Source: Bacteroidetes bacterium SW_4_67_19 (lineage in GTDB: Bacteria; Bacteroidota; Rhodothermia; Rhodothermales; Salinibacteraceae). Taken from it: a DNA stretch of 34,992 nucleotides. The first letter of the stretch is position 1; each line of letters opens with the position of its first letter. The translations under genes and the position numbers were made by a program. The DNA lies in assembly GCA_003023275.1 (NCBI GenBank), contig PXTX01000053.1, positions 13,048-48,039 on the forward strand, given 5' to 3'. Shown here in pieces: positions 24,703 through 34,992 of this stretch. Under the pieces are notes generated by a model. That model was not told the origin of the DNA. It saw only the letters and a list, made by a program, of their open reading frames with translations, and made no database searches.

Positions 24703-25176
24703 TTACCCGCCTTCCTCGAAGAGCAGCAGCGTCGAGAGGCGCGCGTTTTCCTTGATGTGCAGCCCCGCCCGGCCGACGCTGAGCACGGCTTCGATCGCTT
24801 CGCTTGCCTCGCGCGGGGCGCGCAACCCCGAGACGGGATGGTGGGCGCCGGCCTGCAGCAGGCGCTCGTGCGGGGTCAGCAGCGCGAGCTGGCCGGCGCT
24901 CAGTTCGAGCAATTCGTTGAAGCGCACGGCGTAGGTGCCGGCTTCGAGGTCCCACCAGCCGTAGTCGTCGCCGGGGTCGGCTTTTTCGGGGTCGAGGCGC
25001 CGGCGCTCGGCGGGTTGCTCTTCGTCGCCGCCGAAGTCGAGCTGGCCGGGCCCGGTGAAGGCGAAGACGGCGGCGACGGTGAGGTCGAGGCCGTCCCGGG
25101 CAGCGGACGACTGCGTGTCGAAGTGCACCAGGCCGTCGAGGCGCTGGCGCGTGTCATCGGCGGAGAGTAGGTGCAT
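24703..25176 (-). CDS. dCTP deaminase/dUTPase-like fold protein
   Basis: GWWDLEAGTYAVRFNELLELSAGQLALLTPHERLLQAGAHHPVS pattern; short ORF. Confidence 0.6.
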   Translation of the reverse strand: MHLLSADDTRQRLDGLVHFDTQSSAARDGLDLTVAAVFAFTGPGQLDFGGDEEQPAERRRLDPEKADPGDDYGWWDLEAGTYAVRFNELLELSAGQLALLTPHERLLQAGAHHPVSGLRAPREASEAIEAVLSVGRAGLHIKENARLSTLLLFEEGG

Positions 25177-25233
25177 GGCGCGATGGGCGGATGGCGATGG
25201 ACGATTTTCGATGGGATGCCCGGGGCTGGAGGA

Positions 25234-25671
25234 TCACTCCGGGTAGATCGTGACGGTGTCGGGGACGAGGAAGGCGTCGGGGTACTGCTGCTGGACGGCT
25301 TCGAGGCGCGGTTGCGCGGCGGAGCGGGAGGCGAAGGCGCCGACGCGCACGCGGTAGTAGGGCGCTTTCCAGGCGACCTCGACGGGCGCGCCCCATTGCT
25401 CTTCGGCCTCGGCGGCGCGTTGCTCGGCGGCGGTCTGGTCCTCGGTCGTGAGGATCTGGATGCGGAAGCCCTGCACGGTGCGCGGCTTGCGTTCCTCGCG
25501 CGGGGCGTCCCCTTCGGATGGCTCTTCGGCGGGCGGTGCTTCGGCGGGCGGCGGGCGGTCGGAGTCGTCCTCGTCGTCGTCGGTGGTGCGTTCGAGGACG
25601 GAGCAGGCCGGCAGCAGCAGCGCAAGGGCCAGCAGCAGCACCGGCGCGGCGGGGCGAGCGAAAGGGGGCAT
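25234..25671 (-). CDS. SPOR-domain lipoprotein
   Basis: Lipobox LALLLPAC; VQGFRIQILTTEDQTAAEQRAAEAEEQWGAPVEVAWKAPYYRVRVGAFASRSAAQPRLEAVQQQYPDAFLV. Confidence 0.85.
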   Translation of the reverse strand: MPPFARPAAPVLLLALALLLPACSVLERTTDDDEDDSDRPPPAEAPPAEEPSEGDAPREERKPRTVQGFRIQILTTEDQTAAEQRAAEAEEQWGAPVEVAWKAPYYRVRVGAFASRSAAQPRLEAVQQQYPDAFLVPDTVTIYPE

Positions 25672-25766
25672 CGGACCAGGCGGGCGGAAGATGTGGAAAC
25701 GGATACGTTTCACCCGCACCGTCGGCGGGAGTTGCGCTGGAGGTGTAACGTATCGTTTTTGCGTTC

Positions 25767-28700
25767 TCAAAACGGAAGCCCCGCCTGCACGCGGTAGTAC
25801 AGCCGGTAGTCCTCGTTGAATTCGTCGTACTGGCCGACCCGGTCGGCCGGCTGGGCGAGGCCGAGGGCGTGCCCGAGCCGCAGCGCGCCGCCGAGCAGGA
25901 CGAGTTCGTTCTTGAGTTCCACGCCCACGCCGAGGCGCCGCGCGGTGGGGTCGGTCCCGTCCCAGACGAGGCCCCCGTCGGCGAAGAGCGCCGCGCTGGT
26001 GGCCCCCAGGCGCACCAGGCCCAGCAGTTCGGTGCCGAGCCCCGGGGCGACGGGCACACGGTACTCGGCGGTGCCGAAGAGCACGCGGTCGCCCACGGCG
26101 TAGCTGCGGTAGCCGCGCACGCGCTCGTTTTCGGGCAGATTCAGGTAGAAGAGCGGCGGCAGGCGGAAGTGCTCGGTGTCGGTGCGGCGGAAGCCGAGGT
26201 AGTTCTGCGCGAGCGGGTCGCCGACCTGCGCCTGCGCGTGGCCGTAGAAGTAGAGGCGCTGGTCCCCGAAGAGCCCCGGCAGCACCTGAAAGGCCCCCAG
26301 GTTGGCGCGAAGGAAGCGGCTGTCGGCGCCAAAGACCGGGGCCGTGCCGATGAGTTCGACGCGCCAGCCGTGCGCGTCGAGCGGGTGGACGATGTTGTGC
26401 GCGTAGGGCGCCAGGTGCTTGCGCTCCAGCGCGACTTCGAGGCGCAGCGTCTGCCCCTCCTCCGGCGGCTCCAGCCCCGTGCCCGTCAGGTCGAGGCCGG
26501 TGGTGTCGGCAAGCTGGTGATTGGCCAGCTCCAGCTCGGTTTGCAGTTCCGTTTCGGTAAAGGGGCGCGGCCACGCGTCCACGGGCCAGTCGGCCTCGAA
26601 TTCGAGCGAGGTGACGGTTTCCTCGAAGGCGCTCCCGCCCGCGCCGTAGCCTTCCGATTCCTGCGGTAGAAAGCGCTCGCCGTTGAGCGAAAGCTCGGGG
26701 CGAAGCTGGTTGTTGACGTATTCGCCGTAAAAGAAGCTTTTGCGCAGGTCGTCCACCGCCAGCCCGCCGCCGCCGTAGAGGGCGTGCTTGCCGAGCGGCT
26801 CGAACCAGACGGTGCCGGCGGCGATCCCCCAGCCGCGCGAGCCGGCGTAGTACGGCAGCCCGCCGGAGATCACGTGCTCGAAATTTCTCAGAGACGAATA
26901 CGCGCGGCGCTCATTGATGAGCGAGGCGTCCGGTGCGATCCGGCGAGGCACCTCGCGCGGCGGGCGCGTGGTGGTCCACTCCGCAAAGCCGGGCGGCGCC
27001 GTGGCGGCCGTGTCGCCCGTGACGGCCGCCGTATGCGTCGCGTCCAGCAGCAGCGCGCGGTCGCGAGCCTTGCCCTCGGCAGTGACGACGGCGAGTTGTC
27101 CGTCGGGAAATTGCGTTCGCGTCGAGTCGGTCGGGGGGAGCCAGCCGTAGGCGGTCGCCCCCTCGGCGAGGTTCGTCACGCGCCGGTGCGTCTCGTCGGA
27201 GAGGTCGTAGGCAAAGACGTTGGGCACGTCGTCGCGAAGGGTCGTGTAGGCCAGCTGCTCGCCGTCGGGGGAAAAGACGGGCACGCGGTGGTCTTCGCCG
27301 GGCGCCCCCCGGAGCGTACGTCCCCCGCGAGGGGATGACCTGTCGGCCCCTCCCTTCGGTCGGGGCGCGGTGATGGAGGTGACCTCCCCGCCGGGCACGT
27401 CCAGCAGCGCAATGTCGCGCACGCCGGCGTCGGTGAAGCGCGCGAGGGCGAGCGTGTCGCTGGGACGGCCGGGACGCCAGTCGAGCGCGCTGATCTGCAC
27501 GTCGCCGGTGAAGTCGGTGAGCCGGCGCTCCCGGCCGGTCTCCAAATTTAGCAGAAAGACGTTGGCCGTGGGTCCCTTCGACCCCACGAAGGCGAGCTGC
27601 TGGGGACGTCCGGGGCGAAAGGCGGGGGAGGAGGCGTGGCGGCTGTCGGTGAGGCGGCGCGCGTCGCCGAGGTCGGGGTCCTCGCCGGCGTCGGTCACGA
27701 AGAGGTCGTTGACGCGCGAGCCGTGGTCGCCGCGCGTGGTGCGGGCGAAGGCGAGACGCTCCCCGCCGGGGCTCCAGCTCACCGGCGCTTTGACGGGGCC
27801 TTCGGTGGCGGGTTCAATTTCGCCGGTTTCGCGGTTCAGCACGAAGAGGCGGCGCGCCGGGCGCGTCGGCGAGCGCACCGAGAGGACCGCCATGCGCGAG
27901 GAGTCGCTCGGCGACGGCTGGAGGTCGTAGAGAAAGCGCCCCGGCGTGCCCTCCAGCGGGACGGCGACCGAGTCGGCCACGAGCGAGTCGGCGGCGGGGA
28001 GGTGGCCGGCGAGGCTGTTGTAGTAGACGTTGACGTGGCGGCGCCAGTCGTCGTAAAAGGAGTCGTAGGCGTCGCCGGTAACGGCTTCGAAGGCGTCGGA
28101 GAAGCTGTGGGTCTCGATTCCGAAGAGGCCGTCGGAGCGGTGGGCGAGGATCTTTTTGACGGTCGAGTCGCCGCGCGTGGCGGCGAGGTAACGCACCTGG
28201 CTGTTGCCCACGGCGTAGCGCAGGCGCCCGTTGCGAATCGAGCGTCCGTCCTCGTAGGAGAGCGCATCGGCGAGGACGGCGGTTCGCAGCCAGCGGTCGC
28301 CGCGCTGGGCGTCCCACCGTTCGGTTTCGTACTGGGCGAGGCCCTCGGCCCAGAAGCTCGGCAGGCCGACGAGCTGCCCGACGAGCCCGAGGTCGGCCTC
28401 GGCGGCGCGGTAGTGGAAGAGGTGCGCCAGTTCGTGGGCGATCACCTTGCGCAGCCACTTGGTGCGGCCCGTCCACGTACTGGCGAAGTCGTTGACGTTG
28501 ACCCAGATCTGCGTGTAGCCCGCCCCCAGCGGCACGGCGTAGCCGTTGGCGATTTCGTCCTGGTCGGTGAGGTAGATTTTGAACTTCTCCTCCGGCTCCA
28601 CGCCCAGGTTGGCCGCGAGGGCGTCGTAGCTGGCCTCGGCGATGGGGGCGGCCTTCGCCGCGATGCCGTCCAGGCGCTGCGGGTGGATGATCTCGAAGTG

Positions 28701-28847
28701 CGCCGTCTCGGCCACGCGCCAGTCCAGCTCGGGGTGGTTGCGCCCGCCGAGCGCGCCGAGGCCCTGCGCCCGGGCGGCGGGCTGCATCGGAAGCACCGTG
28801 CAAAGGAGAGCAAGCAGCAGCGCGAAGCGGAACGAGCGATGGGACAC
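25767..28847 (-). CDS. TolB-like/peptidase-MA-like outer membrane protein (start uncertain; GTG at 28847 proposed)
   Basis: Signal-like FRFALLLALLCTVLPMQPAARAQ; HEXXH-like KVIAHELAHLFHYRA...FWAEGLAQYET; WD40/TolB-like SPGGERLAFARTTRG, SPDGEQLAYTTLRDD; C-terminal beta-rich surface-antigen-like domain ending QAGLPF. Confidence 0.75.
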   Translation of the reverse strand: MSHRSFRFALLLALLCTVLPMQPAARAQGLGALGGRNHPELDWRVAETAHFEIIHPQRLDGIAAKAAPIAEASYDALAANLGVEPEEKFKIYLTDQDEIANGYAVPLGAGYTQIWVNVNDFASTWTGRTKWLRKVIAHELAHLFHYRAAEADLGLVGQLVGLPSFWAEGLAQYETERWDAQRGDRWLRTAVLADALSYEDGRSIRNGRLRYAVGNSQVRYLAATRGDSTVKKILAHRSDGLFGIETHSFSDAFEAVTGDAYDSFYDDWRRHVNVYYNSLAGHLPAADSLVADSVAVPLEGTPGRFLYDLQPSPSDSSRMAVLSVRSPTRPARRLFVLNRETGEIEPATEGPVKAPVSWSPGGERLAFARTTRGDHGSRVNDLFVTDAGEDPDLGDARRLTDSRHASSPAFRPGRPQQLAFVGSKGPTANVFLLNLETGRERRLTDFTGDVQISALDWRPGRPSDTLALARFTDAGVRDIALLDVPGGEVTSITAPRPKGGADRSSPRGGRTLRGAPGEDHRVPVFSPDGEQLAYTTLRDDVPNVFAYDLSDETHRRVTNLAEGATAYGWLPPTDSTRTQFPDGQLAVVTAEGKARDRALLLDATHTAAVTGDTAATAPPGFAEWTTTRPPREVPRRIAPDASLINERRAYSSLRNFEHVISGGLPYYAGSRGWGIAAGTVWFEPLGKHALYGGGGLAVDDLRKSFFYGEYVNNQLRPELSLNGERFLPQESEGYGAGGSAFEETVTSLEFEADWPVDAWPRPFTETELQTELELANHQLADTTGLDLTGTGLEPPEEGQTLRLEVALERKHLAPYAHNIVHPLDAHGWRVELIGTAPVFGADSRFLRANLGAFQVLPGLFGDQRLYFYGHAQAQVGDPLAQNYLGFRRTDTEHFRLPPLFYLNLPENERVRGYRSYAVGDRVLFGTAEYRVPVAPGLGTELLGLVRLGATSAALFADGGLVWDGTDPTARRLGVGVELKNELVLLGGALRLGHALGLAQPADRVGQYDEFNEDYRLYYRVQAGLPF
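27300..27372 (-). repeat. Palindromic repeat element inside the TolB-like CDS (in frame)
   Basis: CGGCCCCTCCCTTCGGTCGGGGCGCGG and CCCCCGGAGCGTACGTCCCCCGCGAGGGGATGACC resemble intergenic copies near 18156-18240 and 7835-7890; encodes the atypical APRPKGGADRSSPRGGRTLRGAPG. Confidence 0.6.
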
Positions 28848-29140
28848 GAGAGCGAAGACGGCGGGAAGAAAGGCAACGGCGCGCTCGGGCAAGATAGGAA
28901 CCACGCCGCTCCTTCTCTGCGCTACGCCCGCGCCCCTCGACCAGGCGCCGAACGAATTATGCGTTAAGCCCCTCACTGCACGCGGCCGACCGGCGATATT
29001 TTCCACGCCTTTACATTCTAATCGCTACCATGCAGGCAGACTGACTTTCTCCTTCTCTAAGCGGGCGAGCGCGAGCCGAGCGTCCGCCTTCTTTTGCTTC
29101 ATTCAGAAAAACCGGCGCCCCCGGCGCCTTTCCCGATCTC

Positions 29141-31181
<2,041 letters not shown>

Positions 31182-31194
31182 ATCCCTGCGGATA

Positions 31195-31360
31195 TGGACG
31201 GTGGACGGTAGACGATGGACGGTGGGCGTTCGAACCTCGGACGTTTTCAGCGTTCCGAACGCCGGTTGCCGGCCCCACTCCCTGGTAGCGAGCGCCCTCT
31301 GGCTGAAAAAGGTCGCGGCGGAGCAGGCGACCCCCGTCCACGGTCCGTCGTCCATCGTCG
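31195..31360. repeat. GGACGG-type inverted-arm element between hppA and the E2 gene
   Basis: TGGACGGTGGACGGTAGACGATGGACGGTGGGCG ... CCGTCCACGGTCCGTCGTCCATCGTCG. Confidence 0.85.
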
Positions 31361-31407
31361 AAATCCCGCACGGGATTTCTGCCGAACAGAACTTTTCTTT
31401 CCCGGCG

Positions 31408-31447
31408 CGCGTGGCCTATCTTGGAGGCTGCGCGCGCTTTTTTTATC
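31408..31447 (+). terminator. Strong GC hairpin with U-tract upstream of the E2 gene
   Basis: GCGCGC-GTG-GCCT...AGGC-T-GCGCGC followed by TTTTTTTA. Confidence 0.55.
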
Positions 31448-31474
31448 TTCTGACGAATCCGCCCAACGACCGTC

Positions 31475-33517
31475 ATGGCGAAAGAGCAAGTCGAAATGCC
31501 CAAGATGGGCGAGTCGATCACCGAGGGTACCGTAATCGCCTGGCACAAGCAGCCCGGCGACGAGGTCGACATGGACGAGACCTTGCTGGAGATTGGCACC
31601 GACAAGGTGGACACGGAAGTCCCGTCCCCGGCGGCGGGCGTGCTCGAAGAGCACCTCGTCGAAGAAGGCGAGACCGTCGAGGTGGGCACCGCCATCGCCA
31701 CCGTCGAAACCGAGCCGGAAGCCGCGGGCGGCGGAGGCGGCGACGAACCCCCCTCCGGCGAAAGCGACGAGGAAGAAAGCGAAGCCGAAGCCCCCACCGA
31801 CGATCAGCAACACGCCGAACCGGGGGAACCCACGAAAGCAGAAGACGACGCAGGGGCGCAACGTGATGGGGCGGCCCCCTCGGTTGCGCCCTCGTCCGAA
31901 GACGGCGATGCGCAGGCAGAAGAAGAACCCGTCACTCCTGCCGCCGAGGAAGAAACTCCTGCCGCAGAGGAAGAACCGGCGACCGAGGAAGAACCAGCGG
32001 CCCAAGACGAACCGGGGGGCGACGGCCAGCCCCCAGCCCCTGGCGGCGGCGAAACGACCGAGATCGTCATGCCCAAGATGGGCGAGTCGATCACCGAGGG
32101 CACCGTGATCGCCTGGTACAAACAGCCCGGCGACGAGATCGAGATGGACGAGATCATCCTCGAGATCGGCACCGACAAGGTGGACACCGAGGTGCCGTCC
32201 CCCGCCGAGGGCACCCTCCAGGAGCAGCTCGTCGAGGAAGGCGAGACCGTCGAGGTGGGCACCCCCATCGCGCTGGTGGGAACCGGCGCGCCCGTCGATA
32301 CCAGCGCTGGCGATGACGAACCAGACGTAGGGGCGCAGCGCCGCGAAGCACGTACTCCTGGAGCGCGTGCTGCGCCCGAAGAAGAAACCGCGCCTTCGGG
32401 CGACGGCGCCCCGCAACAGCAACCGGCCGAGGCGCAATCCGAACCGTCCCGGGGCGACGGCTCCGCCGCGCAGCCGCCCCCCGCCGGTGGCGACGGCGCC
32501 GTTCAGCGACGCGGCGAAAGCGGGCGCTTTTACTCGCCGCTGGTGCGTTCCATCGCCGAGGAAGAGGGCCTCTCGATGCAGGAGCTCGAAGCGCTCGACG
32601 GCTCCGGCCGCGAAGGGCGCGTCACCAAAGAAGACGTGCTGGCCTATCTCGAAGAAGGCCGCCCCGCCCGCGAGCAGCCGGTGGAGGCGACCGAAGCGCA
32701 GCGCGAAGATCGCCCCGCTCACCAGCAGCAACGGCCCTCCGCCCCCCAGCCCGACGCCGACGCCGCGCGCGCCCCCATGCCCGGCGGCGCCGAGGGCTAC
32801 GATGGGCGCGTCGAGATCCAGGAGATGGACCGGATGCGCCAGATCACGGCCGAGCACATGATTCGGTCGAAGCAGACGTCGGCGCACGTCACCTCCTTTG
32901 CCGAAGCGGACGTGACCGGCCTCGTGGAGCTGCGCGAGAACCAGAAGGAAGCGTTTCGGGAGCGCGAGGGCGTCAAGCTCACGTTTACGCCGTTCTTCGT
33001 GCAGGCCGCCGTCGAGGCGTTGCGCGAACATCCCGTCGTCAACGCCTCGGTGGACGGCGACCAGATCATCCTCAAAAAAGACTACCACGTCGGCATCGCC
33101 GTGGCCATCGGCAAGAAGGGGCTGATGGCGCCGGTCATTCGCCACGCCGACGAGAAAAACCTGGTGGGGCTGGCGCGCACGGCGGCGGACCTCTCGGAGC
33201 GCACACGCTCGAAAGACCTCCAGCCCGACGAACTGCAGGGCGGCACCTTCACGGTGACCAACATCGGCTCGCTCGGCTCGACCATGGGCACGCCCATCAT
33301 CAACCAGCCGCAGGTGGGCATCCTCGCCACCGGCGCGATCAAAAAGCGCCCGGTCGTGATCGAAGACGACGAGCTGGGCGACATCATCGCGGTGCGCCAC
33401 ATGATGTACGCCTGCCTCAGCTACGACCACCGCATCATCGACGGCGCGATGGGGGCGAGCTTCCTCCAGACCTTCACCGACGCGCTCGAATCCCACAGCG
33501 CGGACGACGAGATTTGA
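31475..33517 (+). CDS. 2-oxo acid dehydrogenase E2 component (dihydrolipoyl acyltransferase) with two lipoyl domains
   Basis: Two lipoyl domains (MPKMGESITEGTVIAW...LEIGTDKVDTEVPSPAAG / ...PAEG), E3-binding FYSPLVRSIAEEEGLSMQELEALDGSGREGRVTKEDVLAYLEEG, catalytic domain ...NASVDGDQIILKKDYHVGIAVAIGKKGLMAPVIRHAD...ACLSYDHRIIDGAMGASFLQTF. Confidence 0.93.
   Translation: MAKEQVEMPKMGESITEGTVIAWHKQPGDEVDMDETLLEIGTDKVDTEVPSPAAGVLEEHLVEEGETVEVGTAIATVETEPEAAGGGGGDEPPSGESDEEESEAEAPTDDQQHAEPGEPTKAEDDAGAQRDGAAPSVAPSSEDGDAQAEEEPVTPAAEEETPAAEEEPATEEEPAAQDEPGGDGQPPAPGGGETTEIVMPKMGESITEGTVIAWYKQPGDEIEMDEIILEIGTDKVDTEVPSPAEGTLQEQLVEEGETVEVGTPIALVGTGAPVDTSAGDDEPDVGAQRREARTPGARAAPEEETAPSGDGAPQQQPAEAQSEPSRGDGSAAQPPPAGGDGAVQRRGESGRFYSPLVRSIAEEEGLSMQELEALDGSGREGRVTKEDVLAYLEEGRPAREQPVEATEAQREDRPAHQQQRPSAPQPDADAARAPMPGGAEGYDGRVEIQEMDRMRQITAEHMIRSKQTSAHVTSFAEADVTGLVELRENQKEAFREREGVKLTFTPFFVQAAVEALREHPVVNASVDGDQIILKKDYHVGIAVAIGKKGLMAPVIRHADEKNLVGLARTAADLSERTRSKDLQPDELQGGTFTVTNIGSLGSTMGTPIINQPQVGILATGAIKKRPVVIEDDELGDIIAVRHMMYACLSYDHRIIDGAMGASFLQTFTDALESHSADDEI
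31854..31891. repeat. Palindrome in E2 linker 1
   Basis: GGGCGCAAC ... GTTGCGCCC with inner GGGGCGGCCCC; in frame. Confidence 0.8.
32331..32377. repeat. Palindrome in E2 linker 2
   Basis: GGGCGCAGC ... GCTGCGCCC; in frame. Confidence 0.8.
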
Positions 33518-33518
33518 C

Positions 33519-33597
33519 GGTGCGCGGGTGTTCGCGTGTTGTCGTGTTCTGGTGGGTAGGCGAGCGGGTTGCACCTCGACACCCGCGCACACCAACG
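33519..33597. repeat. GGTG(T/C)-type inverted-arm element after the E2 stop codon
   Basis: GGTGCGCGGGTGTTCGCGTGTTGTCGTGTTCTGGTGGG ... CGACACCCGCGCACACCAACG. Confidence 0.8.
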
Positions 33598-33672
33598 GTC
33601 CGTTATTGAAAACGAGCGGCGCCCGTTCGTAACTTGTCGGCGCTTCTGCAAAGGAACCGAAGTCGTCCCGCC

Positions 33673-34695
33673 ATGCCCGAGTCTGCCGCTTCTCCCTCCG
33701 ACGACGAGTCCCCAGCCGGCGAGGATGCGCCCCGGAGCGAAGACGCACCGGACGACGGCGCCGAGCCGGAAGAGCTCGAGCTTTCGCTCGGCCAGCTGCG
33801 GCGCCGCATCGGGGAGTTCCTCGACGACTACCTCGACGGCAAAAGCGACGAGACGATCGGCACGTATCGGCGCTCGCTGAACGGCTTTCAGAAGTGGTTC
33901 GTGCAGCAGAAGGGGCGCTTTCGCTTTCGCGAAGATGACGTGCGCGCCTACAAGCAGTACCTCACCGAGGAGCGCGGCCTCAGCCAGGCGACCGTCTCGA
34001 CGTACCTCACCGCGCTGCGGCGCTTTTGCCAGTACCTCGTGGACGCGGGGCTGCTGGAGGAGAACCCCGCCACCGGCGTGAAGGGCAACCGCCGCCCCGA
34101 GTCGCACTCGCGCGCCATCCTCACCGAGACGGACATCGAGGCGCTCGAAGAGGTGCTGGGGACGGGCACGCCGCTGGCCTGCCGCGACCGCGCCTGCGTC
34201 TACCTGATGCTCTACGCCGGCCTGGCGGAAATCGAGATCGTGCGCGCCGACGAGGGCGACCTGGAGCAGACCCTGATGGGCCACTTCCTGCGCGTGCAGG
34301 GCAAGGGCCGCACCGTCAAAGACGAGCGCGTCCCCCTCGACGACAAGGCCGCCGGCGCCGTCTACGACTCCCTCGACGCCCGCGAGGCAACGGTCGCCCC
34401 CGAGGACCCGCTCTTCGTGAGCCACGGGCACCGCTCGCGCGGGCAACGCCTCAAGACGCGCTCGGTGCGCAGCCGCATCAACGACCTCCTCGAGAAAGCC
34501 GGCATCAAGCGGCGCGGCCTCACGCCCCACAGCCTCACGCACACCGCCGCGCTTCTGTGGCTCAACGCCGGGATGGACGTGAGTGAAGTGAAGGACCGGA
34601 TGCGCCACGGGACCCTCGAGACGACGATGATCTACTACAAGCGCCAGGGCCTCCTGAAGCGCGACCCCGAGGAGCTCAAGGAGATCGGGGCGTGA
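33673..34695 (+). CDS. Tyrosine-recombinase-fold protein (XerC/D or phage-integrase-like), apparently lacking canonical catalytic Arg residues
   Basis: SAM-like N-terminal ETIGTYRRSLNGFQKWFVQQ...SQATVSTYLTALRRFCQYLVDAGLLEENPA; catalytic region LYAGLAEIEIV, VQGKGRTVKDERVPLD, TPHSLTHTAALLWLNAG, RMRHGTLETTMIYYKR. Confidence 0.88.
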   Translation: MPESAASPSDDESPAGEDAPRSEDAPDDGAEPEELELSLGQLRRRIGEFLDDYLDGKSDETIGTYRRSLNGFQKWFVQQKGRFRFREDDVRAYKQYLTEERGLSQATVSTYLTALRRFCQYLVDAGLLEENPATGVKGNRRPESHSRAILTETDIEALEEVLGTGTPLACRDRACVYLMLYAGLAEIEIVRADEGDLEQTLMGHFLRVQGKGRTVKDERVPLDDKAAGAVYDSLDAREATVAPEDPLFVSHGHRSRGQRLKTRSVRSRINDLLEKAGIKRRGLTPHSLTHTAALLWLNAGMDVSEVKDRMRHGTLETTMIYYKRQGLLKRDPEELKEIGA

Positions 34696-34777
34696 GCGCG
34701 CGGGCGAAACAACCGCCGCGCTGCCTGCTTTCACGCCTTCGTTCGCCGGGGCGCGCGGCGGCCAGCGGGGCGCATCA

Positions 34778-34863
34778 GCGAAAGTGGCGGAATTGGTAGA
34801 CGCGCCAGGTTTAGGACCTGGTGGGCATGTTTGCCCGTGGGGGTTCGAGTCCCTCCTTTCGCA
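34778..34863 (+). tRNA. tRNA-Leu (anticodon TAG)
   Basis: Acceptor GCGAAAG/CTTTCGC, anticodon arm CCAGG-TTTAGGA-CCTGG, variable arm, GGTTCGAGTCC T-loop; no encoded CCA. Confidence 0.95.
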
Positions 34864-34914
34864 CTGCCCGAAAACAGTCCGCAGGCGCTCAAAATGGCGT
34901 TTGCGGGCTTCTGT

Positions 34915-34942
34915 ATGGGGTGAAAGAACAACACCCCATTTT
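34915..34942 (+). terminator. Hairpin downstream of tRNA-Leu
   Basis: ATGGGGTG-AAAGAACAA-CACCCCAT followed by TTTG; a second hairpin CCGCAGGCGC...GCGTTTGCGG lies at 34879-34906. Confidence 0.5.
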
Positions 34943-34992
34943 GCACTGAAACGAGCCGAAAAGCGACGAAAAGCAATTCTATGGGGAATATA

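Noticed and set aside
29100-29135. Attenuator or riboswitch upstream of hppA (GGCGCC-CCC-GGCGCC-TTTCCC)
   Set aside because: Hairpin is too close to the ATG, has no leader ORF or alternative pairing arm; insufficient support.
33673-34863. Genomic island boundary (integrase next to tRNA-Leu)
   Set aside because: The recombinase lies on the 5' side of the tRNA and lacks catalytic Arg residues; no duplicated tRNA 3' end (attR) is visible in the window, and the right flank is only about 130 bp.
34731-34976. 81-aa minus ORF with GGTRTPTGKHAHQVLNLARLPIPPL
   Set aside because: Translation of the antisense strand of tRNA-Leu, a common spurious call.

Overview
High-GC window (acidic proteome and gene content suggest a halophilic Rhodothermota/Salinibacter-like bacterium; inference only) with about 25 mostly housekeeping genes, one tRNA-Leu and many intergenic repeats. 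Most striking findings: (1) two leader-peptide attenuators, neither reported as a gene in the ORF track. One is a 51-codon leader upstream of asnA with seven AAT (Asn) codons in 15 residues; the other is a 41-codon Phe-rich leader upstream of pheA. Each has an antiterminator/terminator arm set whose first arm lies in the last leader codons. (2) A polarised family of short-period degenerate repeats that starts at or next to the stop codon of most genes, with complementary C-rich arms before the next gene. (3) A tandem MNT-HEPN-MNT-HEPN fusion ORF running off the left edge, missed by the ORF track. (4) A tyrosine-recombinase-fold protein that appears to lack both catalytic arginines, next to tRNA-Leu. 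(5) Three conserved genes (pfkA, murJ, hppA) broken by internal deletions, frameshifts or a duplication, either real lesions or assembly artefacts. (6) REP-like palindromes inside coding sequences, including both linkers of a di-lipoyl E2 protein. All calls come from reading the sequence; no searches or folding were run.
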